Positions 1-9,500 of a DNA stretch of 47,994 nucleotides are shown here, piece after piece (within the stretch, counting starts at the first letter, position 1; each line of letters begins with the position of its first letter). The notes beneath the pieces are model-generated. The model was not told the origin of the DNA. It did not search any database and was given only the letters and a program-made list of their open reading frames with translations. The position numbers and the translations under genes were made by a program. The stretch comes from Myxococcales bacterium (GTDB lineage: Bacteria > Myxococcota_A > Polyangia > Nannocystales > Nannocystaceae): assembly GCA_020633315.1 (NCBI GenBank), contig JACKDV010000033.1, forward strand, positions 1 through 47,994, read 5' to 3'.

Positions 1-72
1 CTCGTTCTTCTTGCACTGGCCGAGCAGCGCGGGGATCAGCAGGGCGCCGGGGACGAGGACGGAGCGGGACAT
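1..72 (-). CDS. Partial lipoprotein-like protein, N-terminal 24 residues only
   Basis: Reading leftwards from an ATG at 72, the frame stays open to the window edge and encodes a hydrophobic leader (MSRSVLVPGALLIPALLGQC) followed by a charged KKNE. This looks like a signal peptide with a Cys that could be lipidated, although the residue before Cys is Gln, which is not a canonical lipobox. The start lies 43 nt downstream of the stop of the ECF sigma-factor gene on the same strand, so co-transcription is plausible. No domain is visible in 24 residues and no function is assigned. Confidence 0.5.
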   Translation of the reverse strand, partial: MSRSVLVPGALLIPALLGQCKKNE

Positions 73-115
73 GGCGGCGTGACCATACAACGGTGCCCCG
101 CGGCGGGCACCCGCC

Positions 116-787
116 CTACCCGGCCTGGTCGCGGCCGGCCAGCTCCGCCTGGCGCAGCTCCCGAACCTCCTGGGCCCAGCGCTCGAGATCCTCCGCCCGC
201 ACCTCGGACACGTCGCCGCCGCGCACCCGGGCGTGCTGCCGTAGCTGCTCCTGCACCTCGTCGCGCAGCCGGGCCAGGCCCCGCTGCAGCCGACCCCGCA
301 CCGTGCCCTCGGGGATCCCCAGCACCTCGCCGATCTCCCGCCCCGACAGCCCGTCGAAGTACTTGAGCTCGAGCACCACCTGGTCGCTCACGGGGATCCG
401 CCGCAGCGACTGCACGAAGGCCTGCCCCTCGCGGCGGCGCATGACGATGGAGGAGGGCGAGCTGGGGTCGAGCTCGTGCACGCACACGGTGGCGAAGTCG
501 AGCTGCTCCCGCGCTCGCTTGCCCCGCTTGCGGATGTAGCCGAACAGCACGTTGTTGGCCACGCGGTACAGGTAGCGCCGCACCGAGGTCTCGCCCCGGA
601 ACGCCTCGGCCCCCTGCAGGCAGCCGAGGAAGGTCTGGCTCACCAGGTCGGGCACGTCGGACTCGTTGCAGACCTTGTTGCGGAAGAACCAGGTGATCTC
701 GCCGATGCGCCGGCGCACCAGCTCGTTGCCCGCCTCGCGGTCGCCCCCCACCCAGCCCTCGAGCAGCGCGCGATCGGGGTCGCTCAC
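116..787 (-). CDS. ECF-type RNA polymerase sigma factor
   Basis: A 223-residue sigma-70 family protein of the extracytoplasmic function class, which would direct RNA polymerase to a specific set of promoters. Region 2 lies at about residues 45-95 (DVPDLVSQTFLGCLQG, then a YLYRVANNVL helix with basic residues after it). Region 4 lies at about 125-180, with the helix-turn-helix LSGREIGEVLGIPEGTVRGR. Region 3 is absent, as usual for the class. About 40 charged residues follow region 4. The start is a GTG with no Shine-Dalgarno; a TGC-TATCGT extended -10 ends 8 nt upstream, suggesting a near-leaderless message. The downstream co-oriented gene is a lipoprotein-like fragment, not a recognisable anti-sigma factor. 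Confidence 0.93.
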   Translation of the reverse strand: MSDPDRALLEGWVGGDREAGNELVRRRIGEITWFFRNKVCNESDVPDLVSQTFLGCLQGAEAFRGETSVRRYLYRVANNVLFGYIRKRGKRAREQLDFATVCVHELDPSSPSSIVMRRREGQAFVQSLRRIPVSDQVVLELKYFDGLSGREIGEVLGIPEGTVRGRLQRGLARLRDEVQEQLRQHARVRGGDVSEVRAEDLERWAQEVRELRQAELAGRDQAG

Positions 788-794
788 GAAGGCG

Positions 795-803
795 ACGATA
801 GCA
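795..803 (-). promoter_or_regulatory. Extended -10 promoter of the sigma-factor gene
   Basis: On the minus strand TGC is followed directly by TATCGT, ending 8 nt before the GTG start at 787. The predicted transcription start therefore falls on or next to the start codon. The 269-nt gap between this gene and the next gene on the plus strand contains no other credible coding frame. Confidence 0.55.
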
Positions 804-1056
804 CGGGCCGCGCTGCGCCCCCTCGCCCTCCGCGACGGGCTCGATCACCATCCGGTCGCAGCCACGGCCGAACGCCGCGAGCCAGCGGGTGCGCGACGAG
901 GCGGCGCCCGAGCAAGCCGGCGCCGCCGGTGACGCGGCCTCCACCGCTGGTCGTGGCGTGCTCCGGGTGGGGCAGCGCCGCCTGGTGGGTCGCCCGGACG
1001 CGCGGTATCGTAGCGCCCCTCGCTCGCGCCGAGGATCAAAGAGGAAAGGACATCGC

Positions 1057-2169
<1,113 letters not shown>

Positions 2170-2231
2170 GCCGCCCGGGCCCGTCGGCGCCCCTTTACAC
2201 GGAGCCCCCCAGCGGCGACGCTTCACGAGCC

Positions 2232-3911
2232 GTGGAGCTGCGCCGCTTCTACTTCGCCCACCCCGAGCTCGTCGTCCTCCCCGTGGAGCACCTGAGCGAG
2301 CGCGGGATGAGCGAGGCCTTCGCCGAGGCGCTGCAGCAGGAGCGGCGGGTGAGCGACGGGTGGATCGAGCTGTTCGATCGCGCCTACGCCACCTACTGGG
2401 AGCGCGCAGCGTGGCTGTACGCCCGGGCGCCCGAGACCTGGTTCCCCCCGCGGCGGCAGAACCTCGCGCTGGTGCTCGAGCCCGAGCGCACGCGGCCCTA
2501 CTATCAGCCCTTCCACAAGAGCTCGTGGATGCTCTACGCCTCGGACTTCGACCCCGAGACCAGCAACCTCGAGCACGCCACCTACCAGCTGTTGCACGCC
2601 GAGCGGCTGAGCACCTCGCGGGACATGGCGATGGCGATCATCTGCGGCATGAGCTACTGGCTGGTGCGCAGCGACGCCGAGGTGGAGGCCTTCGTGGAGG
2701 CGGCGCGCCGCAGCCCTCGGCCCGACGCGGCGGCCTTCGGGCGCCTGGCCGACGCGATGCCGTGGGTGCGCGCGCTGGTCCACGACCCGCTGCGCCCCCC
2801 GGCGAGCAAGGAGGCCGCGGCCGGCCTGCGCCCGATCAAGGAGGCGCGGCTGTACGTCGACGCAGAGCAGGCGGCGAGGCTGCAGACCCTGGTGCCCGCG
2901 CTGCGCCAGGACGCGGCGGCGGTGATGGAGCGCTACCTGCAGGCCAGCGCCAGCGCGCCCGCGACCGACATCGCGGTGGCGATGAGCCGCTGCCCCGGGG
3001 ACCACGTGGCCGAGTGGCTGGCCGAGCACCGGCCGCCGGTGCTGGTGGTGGACGAGCACGAGCACACGCTGTGGGATCCCGAGCGCCCCGAGCGGGTCGA
3101 CGCGCTGCGCAACGCGCTCGCCGAGGTGGGCGGCCGCGTGGCCCAGAGCCTGCGCGAGGATCTGCGGGTGGTGGGCGATCGCTCGCGGGCCGTGCTCGCC
3201 TCGCTGCGTCGCCCCGATTCCCTGCCCCGCGAGCGCCACGGCGTGGAGCAAGAGGGCGGGGTGTACGTGCACGGCGATCGCAACCTCATCGTGTACGGCC
3301 TGGCCCAGCCCGGCCTCGATCCGCGGCGAGAGGCCGCGCCGCCGTACCACCGCCTGCTGGTCGCCGCCCGCACCGTGCACGAGTGGGGCCACCTGTGCGA
3401 GGACGCGGGCTTCGTGGGCCTGCCCCCCGAGCGCGAGGAGCAGCACGAGCGCGCCAAGCAGGGCGTGGCGGCGGCGGTGGAGGCCATGCTCGCGGCCGGG
3501 CCCGCGCCCTTCGTGGAGGCGGTGCGCAGCGATGCCCGCGAGGCGGGGCGCGAGCCGGGCGAGCTGGCCTGCGACCTCATGCTCGGGCGCATGCCCGACT
3601 ACCTGTGCAACATGCTGGCGCGCCGCTACCTGGAGCCCGAGGAGCTCGAGGCCTACGTGCGCGCCAACGTGTACACCCACTTCGGCGAGGAGGGCCGCAT
3701 GCTGCGGCTGCTCGCCCGCCACGCCTACGAGTACCAGTACCTGCGCCTGGGTCGAATCGACGACCCCATGGGCTACGTGCTCGGCAGCACCTGGCTGTCG
3801 GACTACATCGTCGATTCCGGCTTGGTCTCCCGTGAGCACCTGGTGGCCCTGTTCGATGCAGCCACGCGGCTGTGCGAGTGCTACGCGGTGGACGAGAGCG
3901 CGTTCGTGTAG
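2232..3911 (+). CDS. Uncharacterised protein with HExxH motif
   Basis: A 559-residue protein with no family I can name. It starts with a GTG 62 nt after the frmA-like stop, chosen because the frame upstream runs into frmA; ATG at about 2308 is an alternative. The sequence is soluble-looking, with no signal peptide or membrane segment, and is rich in Trp, Tyr and Arg. At about residues 383-387 it has HEWGH, a perfect HExxH zinc-binding signature, followed by LCEDAGFVGLPPE. The motif suggests a zincin-type metal site, but the third ligand cannot be identified by eye. Close spacing and orientation suggest co-transcription with frmA. Function is not assigned. Confidence 0.8.
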   Translation: MELRRFYFAHPELVVLPVEHLSERGMSEAFAEALQQERRVSDGWIELFDRAYATYWERAAWLYARAPETWFPPRRQNLALVLEPERTRPYYQPFHKSSWMLYASDFDPETSNLEHATYQLLHAERLSTSRDMAMAIICGMSYWLVRSDAEVEAFVEAARRSPRPDAAAFGRLADAMPWVRALVHDPLRPPASKEAAAGLRPIKEARLYVDAEQAARLQTLVPALRQDAAAVMERYLQASASAPATDIAVAMSRCPGDHVAEWLAEHRPPVLVVDEHEHTLWDPERPERVDALRNALAEVGGRVAQSLREDLRVVGDRSRAVLASLRRPDSLPRERHGVEQEGGVYVHGDRNLIVYGLAQPGLDPRREAAPPYHRLLVAARTVHEWGHLCEDAGFVGLPPEREEQHERAKQGVAAAVEAMLAAGPAPFVEAVRSDAREAGREPGELACDLMLGRMPDYLCNMLARRYLEPEELEAYVRANVYTHFGEEGRMLRLLARHAYEYQYLRLGRIDDPMGYVLGSTWLSDYIVDSGLVSREHLVALFDAATRLCECYAVDESAFV

Positions 3912-4707
3912 CCGCGCGCACGGTGGCGTCGCTGCCCGGGCCTGCGTGGTGGGTGGGTGGTGCAATCGATCGCGATCAAGCGCCAGCGCCTGGGCGACGA
4001 CCCGAGCGTCCTGGTCAGCTTCGGCGTGGGCGCGGGCTGCCTGGTCGAGCAACTGGCGCACCCCTCCTGCGTGGATGCCGGAGGCCTCGGCGCGCAGGCG
4101 ACGGGCGGGTGGAGCACTGCGTGGTGCAACAACGGTTGGGCGACGTGAAACGCTCGGTGCCCACCTGCGAGCCCGACGGCGAGGGCTGGGCGCTGCCCCT
4201 CCGGCGAGACATCTCGTAGCCAAGCCGTGACGGAGCAGCAGGTGCACCCCAGCTGTGCCGCCGCCGAGCAGGAGATCGAGCTGCGCTTCCTTGGAGGTGA
4301 CCTGCGAGGCCCACCCCACCACCGGCTGCCGCAAGTCGGAGTAGGCTCCGGGACTTCCTGCGACCACACCCGGGGGGCCTCGAAACGGCCGTCGGAGGCT
4401 CCTTCGGGGCCCAGCGCAATCGACGCCCCTCGGGAAGAACGAAGTGTCGGTGGGATGCGCGCTCGACCGGGGGCACGATTCGCCCCGATACGGAATCATG
4501 AAATGAGATTCTCGAATCAGCCACCAGACGTCGGCACCCGGGCCCTGCAGCCGCTTCCCGGTGGGCGGCCCGCCCCCCCGTGGGCCGACCGTCCCCGCGC
4601 GGCCGGTCGATTCGCTTTACAAACACCGATCCCGGAGCTATACGCGAGGCGTGGACGGTGCCTGCTCGGGCCACGAATCGCCGAACAACGGCGAGCAAGC
4701 GGCACGA
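3912..4707 (+). other. Gene-poor region with coding-like relics
   Basis: There is no confident gene here. Two plus-strand stretches have coding-like third-position GC: one read from a GTG at 3957 to a TGA at 4148, and one in another frame ending in a TAG at 4217-4219. They look like pieces of one frame broken near 4140. Similar short motifs (EQLAHPSC near 4050 and EQQVHPSC near 4240) occur in both halves. From about 4440 onward composition becomes less GC-rich and contains the inverted pair GAATC/GATTC around 4494-4512, then the promoter of the RND operon. Confidence 0.45.
4616..4644 (+). promoter_or_regulatory. Sigma70-like promoter of the RND efflux operon
   Basis: TTTACA at 4616-4621 and TATACG at 4639-4644 are separated by exactly 17 nt, matching the -35/-10 architecture of housekeeping promoters. 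It lies about 64 nt upstream of the ATG at 4708 and is the best two-box promoter seen before the efflux genes. The inverted repeat GAATC-(9 nt)-GATTC just over 100 nt upstream could be an operator, but this is a guess. Confidence 0.6.
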
Positions 4708-5166
4708 ATGCGGCTAGGACGCGTTCGTAGCCGAAACCCCGAGCTGCAAAGCGTTTGCGTCGGTGACGCGCAAGGGATCGGAGCTCCCACGCGCTCGCTC
4801 CTCTGGCTGTGGTCCTGGATCGGTTTCGCGCTCGTCATGCTCACCGCGCTCGCGGGGATGACGGGGCCCGACCGAGCCAGCCCGGCCCCGCTCGCCCCCA
4901 TGGTCGACGTCGTCACGGCGGTCGACGGCTCGGTCGATCCGAGCCTGACCCACGACGGCGATTCCATCCCCAGCTCCGAGCACGAGCCCGGGGTCCTCGA
5001 GCCGGAGTCCGACGAGGATGCACCCGACATGCTCCTGGTCGCCGCCGCGACGGCGCCCGCCTCGACCTACCCCCAGCCCTCCCGCCTCTGCGACCACGTC
5101 CGGCTCGACACCGGGCGACCCTCGGTCCACCCCGCCCTCGCCCGAGGGCCACCCACCGCCGGCTGA
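4708..5166 (+). CDS. Small single-pass membrane protein heading the RND operon
   Basis: A 152-residue protein with a charged N-terminus, one transmembrane segment at about residues 31-51 (LLWLWSWIGFALVMLTALAG) and a Pro/Asp/Glu-rich tail. Codons are strongly GC-biased at position 3, supporting a real gene. No family is recognised. The ATG at 4708 is the only good start after the promoter at 4616-4644; a clear Shine-Dalgarno is missing. It precedes the adaptor gene by 328 nt in the same orientation, so it may be the first gene of the efflux operon or may be transcribed separately. Confidence 0.55.
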   Translation: MRLGRVRSRNPELQSVCVGDAQGIGAPTRSLLWLWSWIGFALVMLTALAGMTGPDRASPAPLAPMVDVVTAVDGSVDPSLTHDGDSIPSSEHEPGVLEPESDEDAPDMLLVAAATAPASTYPQPSRLCDHVRLDTGRPSVHPALARGPPTAG

Positions 5167-5494
5167 GCGCCGCTGAGCGCCGACGAGCGCGCACCCCAAG
5201 GGGTGACGCGAGACGTCTCGCTCATCGCCCGCCGGAGGTCTTCGTCGTGTCGCCGAGAGCCGGCGGTCCACGACCCCGAGGACCGGTGGAGCGGCCCCAG
5301 CCGCCCACGAACCGCGAGCTCGCCGCGGACCCTTCCCGCGAGCATGCGGTGAGCCATCATTGCAGCCCCGACCGCGGCGTACGTCGCCGCCGGGCCACGA
5401 GACCCGGCCAGGAGCCCTGCTCCGCGGCCACACGACCGACCGAACGAACGAAGCACCTGCTCGGAGATCCCTCGGAACGGGACCACAAGGAACC
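5167..5494 (+). other. Leader region of the RND adaptor gene
   Basis: This 328-nt gap has no credible gene. It holds two close symmetrical elements. CACCCC-AA-GGGGTG is at 5192-5205, and a perfect 14-bp palindrome GCGAGACGTCTCGC is at 5208-5221. Their spacing and position upstream of efflux genes would suit a repressor operator. The ribosome-binding site AAGGA lies just before the ATG at 5495. Confidence 0.45.
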
Positions 5495-6568
5495 ATGGAT
5501 CGCATACTCATACTCGCTGGCTCGCTCGCCGCCGTGTCGCTGTGGGGCTGCCAGCCTCCACCCGAGCACCACGAAGAAGAGGGCAGCTTCGCCGTCACCA
5601 CGCCGCTGCGACAGGACGTCGAGCTGTCGCGCAAGTACGTCGCGCAGGTCCGTGCCTCCCAGCACATCGACGTGCGCGCGCAGGAGCGCGGCTACCTCAC
5701 GGAGATCTTCGTCGACGAGGGTCAGCGCATCGAGGAGGGCAAGAAGATGTTCCAGATCATGCCCTTCATCTACCAGGCCGAGGTCGGCCGGGCGCAGGCC
5801 GAGGCCGACATGGCCAAGATCGAGTACGAGAACACCAAGATGCTGGCCGACAAGGACATCGTGTCGCCAGCCGAGCTCGCCCTGGCCAAGGCCAAGCTCG
5901 CCCGGGCCAAGGCCGAGCTGTCGCTCGCCCAGACCCACATGCGCCTGACCGAGATCCACGCCCCCTTCACCGGGCTGATGGATCGCTTCGAGGTGCGGCT
6001 GGGCAGCCTGGTGGAGGAGGGCGAGCTGCTGACCACGCTGTCGGACAACACCACGCTGTGGATCTACTTCAACGTGCCCGAGGCCGAGTACCTCGACTAC
6101 GAGCAGCGCAACGAGCCGATGGTCGTCGACTTCGAGATGGCCAACGGCAAGCTCTTCGACCAGCAGGGCAAGGTGGAGACGATCGAGGCCGACTTCGACA
6201 ACACCACCGGCAACATCGCCTTCCGTGCCACCTTCCCCAACCCCAGGGGGCTGCTGCGGCACGGCGAGACGGGGAGCATCATCGTCAGGACGCCGCACCC
6301 CAACGCCATGCTGATCCCGCAGAAGGCGACCTTCGAGATCCTCGACCGCAAGTACGTCTTCGTGGTCGACGAGGAGGGCGTCGTGCACCAGCGAGCGGTC
6401 CACATCGCCGCCGAGCTCAACCACATCTTCGTCATCGACGAGGGCCTGGAGGACACCGACAAGGTCCTCATCGACGGCCTCCGCAAGGTCAACGATGGCA
6501 AGAAGATCGAGACCAGGTTCGAGGAGCCCAAGACGGTGTTCTCGGAGCTGAACGTCTACGCGGAGTAG
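5495..6568 (+). CDS. RND efflux periplasmic adaptor (membrane fusion) lipoprotein
   Basis: A 357-residue AcrA/MexA-type adaptor that would bridge the inner-membrane RND pump and the outer-membrane channel in the periplasm. The N-terminus is a lipoprotein signal ending SLWGC, so lipid anchoring at Cys-19 is expected. Halves of the lipoyl domain flank an alpha-helical hairpin: RASQHIDVRAQERGYL at about 53-68, the helical hairpin (AEVGRAQAEADMAK onward) at about 93-150, and APFTGLMDRFEVRLGSLVEEG at about 155-175. Beta-barrel and membrane-proximal domains follow. The ATG is chosen for its lipobox and the AAGGA upstream. The pump gene begins 9 nt after the stop. HAE1-type (hydrophobe or amphiphile) substrates are likely from the pump's family; the actual substrate is unknown. 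Confidence 0.93.
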   Translation: MDRILILAGSLAAVSLWGCQPPPEHHEEEGSFAVTTPLRQDVELSRKYVAQVRASQHIDVRAQERGYLTEIFVDEGQRIEEGKKMFQIMPFIYQAEVGRAQAEADMAKIEYENTKMLADKDIVSPAELALAKAKLARAKAELSLAQTHMRLTEIHAPFTGLMDRFEVRLGSLVEEGELLTTLSDNTTLWIYFNVPEAEYLDYEQRNEPMVVDFEMANGKLFDQQGKVETIEADFDNTTGNIAFRATFPNPRGLLRHGETGSIIVRTPHPNAMLIPQKATFEILDRKYVFVVDEEGVVHQRAVHIAAELNHIFVIDEGLEDTDKVLIDGLRKVNDGKKIETRFEEPKTVFSELNVYAE

Positions 6569-6577
6569 GGGGTCCCC

Positions 6578-9500
6578 ATGTTCGCCACACTCCTACGCAG
6601 GCCGGTCCTCTCGGTCGTCATGTCGGTGGTGATCGTGCTGCTGGGTCTGCTCGCGATCCAGGAGCGCCCGATCTCGCAGTTCCCCGCGATCGCGCCGCCC
6701 CAGGTCACCATCACCATCGCCTACCCGGGCGCCAGCGCGGAAGTCCTCATCAAGTCCACGCTCATCCCGCTGGAGCGCGCCATCAACGGCGTGCCCAACA
6801 TGCGCTACATCCTCACCGACGCCACCAGCGCGGGCGAGGCGACGATCCAGGTGATCTTCGAGCCGGGTACCGACCAGGACGCGGCCATCGTCAACGTCAA
6901 GACGCGCATCGACCAGGTGATGCCCAACCTGCCCAAGCTGGTGCAGCTCGAGGGCGTGATCCTGCAGCGCATCCAGCCGAGCATGTTGATGTACGTCAAC
7001 GTGTACTCGACCGACGAGGACGCCGACGAGAAGTTCCTCTACAACTACACCACCGTCCGCCTGCTCCCAGAGATCCAGCGCATCAAGGGCATCGGCAACG
7101 CGCGCATCCTCGGCAGCCGGCGGTATGCGATGCGCATCTGGCTGAACCCGGATCGGCTGCGGGCCTACAGCGTCTCGGCCGAGGACGTGATGGACGCCAT
7201 CGCCGAGCAGAGCGTGATCGGGCGCCCCGGCCGGCTGGGTCAGGCCTCCGGCATCCAGTCGCAGTCGCTCGAGTACACCCTCGTGTACGAGGGCCGCTTC
7301 AACGAGCCCGAGCAGTACGAGAACATCATCATCCGGGCCAACGCCGACGGCGAGATCCTGCGCCTCAAGGACATCGCCAAGATCGAGTTCGGCAGCGAGT
7401 GGTTCGACATCTACTCCAACCTCGACGGCCACCCGTCGGCCGCCATCGTGCTCAAGCAGACCTTCGGCAGCAACGCGCGGGAGGTCATCGCAGAGGTCAA
7501 GGAGAAGCTCGAGGAGCTCAAGAAGGACTTCCCTCCGGGGATGGACTACAAGATCAGCTACGACGTCTCCAACTTCGTGGACGCCGCGATCGAGCAGGTG
7601 CTCCACACCCTCGGCGAGGCGTTCGTGCTGGTGGCGCTGGTCGTGTTCGTCTTCCTGGGTGACTGGCGATCCACGCTGATCCCCACCCTCGCCGTGCCGA
7701 TCTCGCTCGTCGGCGCCTTCATCCTGATGTCGATGCTCGACATCAGCATCAACCTCATCACCCTGTTCGCGCTGGTCCTGGCGATCGGCATCGTGGTCGA
7801 CGACGCGATCGTCGTGGTCGAGGCGCTGCACGCCAAGATGGAGGCGAAGCACCTCAGCAAGTACCACGCGATGAAGGAAGTGCTGGGCGAGATCGGCCCC
7901 GCCGTCATCGCGATCACCCTGGTGATGACCTCGGTGTTCGTGCCCGTGGCCTTCATGCCGGGCCCGGTCGGCGTGTTCTACCGGCAGTTCTCGGTCACGA
8001 TGGCCTCGGCCATCGTGCTCTCGGGCTTCGTCGCGCTGACCTTCACGCCCGTGCTCTCGGTCATGATCCTCAAGCCGGGGCACGGCACGGGCGGCAAGAG
8101 CCGCAACCCGCTCACGCTGTTCATCAACGGCTTCAACCGCGTGTTCCACTGGGGGACCGAGATCTACGTCAAGTTCATCCGCTTCACCCTCAAGCGCTTC
8201 TACCTGACCATCGGGATCCTCGGGCTGTTCGTGTTCGGCATCCTCGAGGTCAACAAGGTGCTCCCGGCCGGCTTCGTGCCCAACGAGGACCAGGGCATCA
8301 TCTACGCCATCATCCAGACCCCGCCGGGCTCCACGCTCGAGCGGACCAACGCGGTCGCGCGCGAGCTGCAGGCGATCGCCGAGGAGAACGACGCCATCGA
8401 ATCGGTCTCGTCGCTGGCCGGCTACGAGATCCTCACCGAGGGCCGGGCCTCCAACGCGGGCACCTGCCTCATCAACCTCAAGGACTGGTCGGAGCGCGAC
8501 AAGTCGGTCACCGAGGTCATCGAGGAGCTCGAGGAGGAGGCCAAGGACATCGGCGCGGTCGTCGAGTTCTTCGAGCCGCCGGCGGTCCCGGGCTACGGCG
8601 CCGCGGGTGGCGTCTCGTTCCGCATGCTCGAGAAGACCGGGAGCACGGACTACTACGAGTTCGACGACGTCAACCAGGACTTCATGGCCGCGCTGCACGA
8701 GCGCCCCGAGCTCACCGGCCTGTTCACCTTCTACGCCGCGAACTACCCGCAGTACGAGCTGATCATCGACAACGACAAGGCGATGCAGAAGGGGGTGTCC
8801 ATCAAGAAGGCGATGGAGAACCTCGACCTGCTCATCGCGAGCTCCTACGAGCAGGGCTTCATCCGCTTCAACTTCTTCTTCCGCGTCTACGTGCAGGCCC
8901 TGCCCGAGTTCCGGGCGCTGCCGTCCGACATCCTGGGCCTCTACGTCAAGAACGAGGAGGGGGAGATGGTCCCCTACTCGTCGTTCATGACGATCAAGAA
9001 GCGGCAGGGACCCAACGAGATCACCCGCTACAACCTGTACAATTCCTCGGCCATCCGGGCCGTCAACGCCCCCGGCTACACCACCGGTGACGCGATCGCG
9101 GCCATCAAGGACGTCGCCGAGACCACCCTGCCCCACGGCTACGACATCGCGTGGGAGGGCCTGTCCTTCGACGAGGCGCAGCGCGGCAACGAGGCGATCT
9201 ACATCTTCATCGTCGTGCTGGTGTTCGTGTACCTCGTGCTGGCCGCGCAGTACGAGAGCTTCGTGCTCCCGCTGGCCGTGATCACCTCGCTGCCCGCCGG
9301 TGCGTTCGGGTCCTTCTTGATGCTCAAGCTCATGGGCCTGGCCAACGACATCTACGCCCAGGTCGGCCTGGTCATGCTGGTGGGCCTGTTGGGCAAGAAC
9401 GCGGTGCTGATCGTCGAGTTCGCGATCCAGACGCGGCGTCAGGGCGCCACCGTGTTCGAGGCCGCCGTGGCCGGGGCCAGGGCCCGCTTCCGAGCGATCC

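Noticed and set aside
845..1039. 64-residue minus-strand frame before frmA
   Set aside because: Arg/Pro-rich composition without start signal, domain or codon bias.
2223..4499. 758-residue minus-strand open frame
   Set aside because: Overlaps the HExxH gene in antisense and has no domain or signal.
4490..4530. tRNA-like sequence around TCGAATC followed by CCACCA
   Set aside because: No acceptor, D or anticodon arm can be folded around it.
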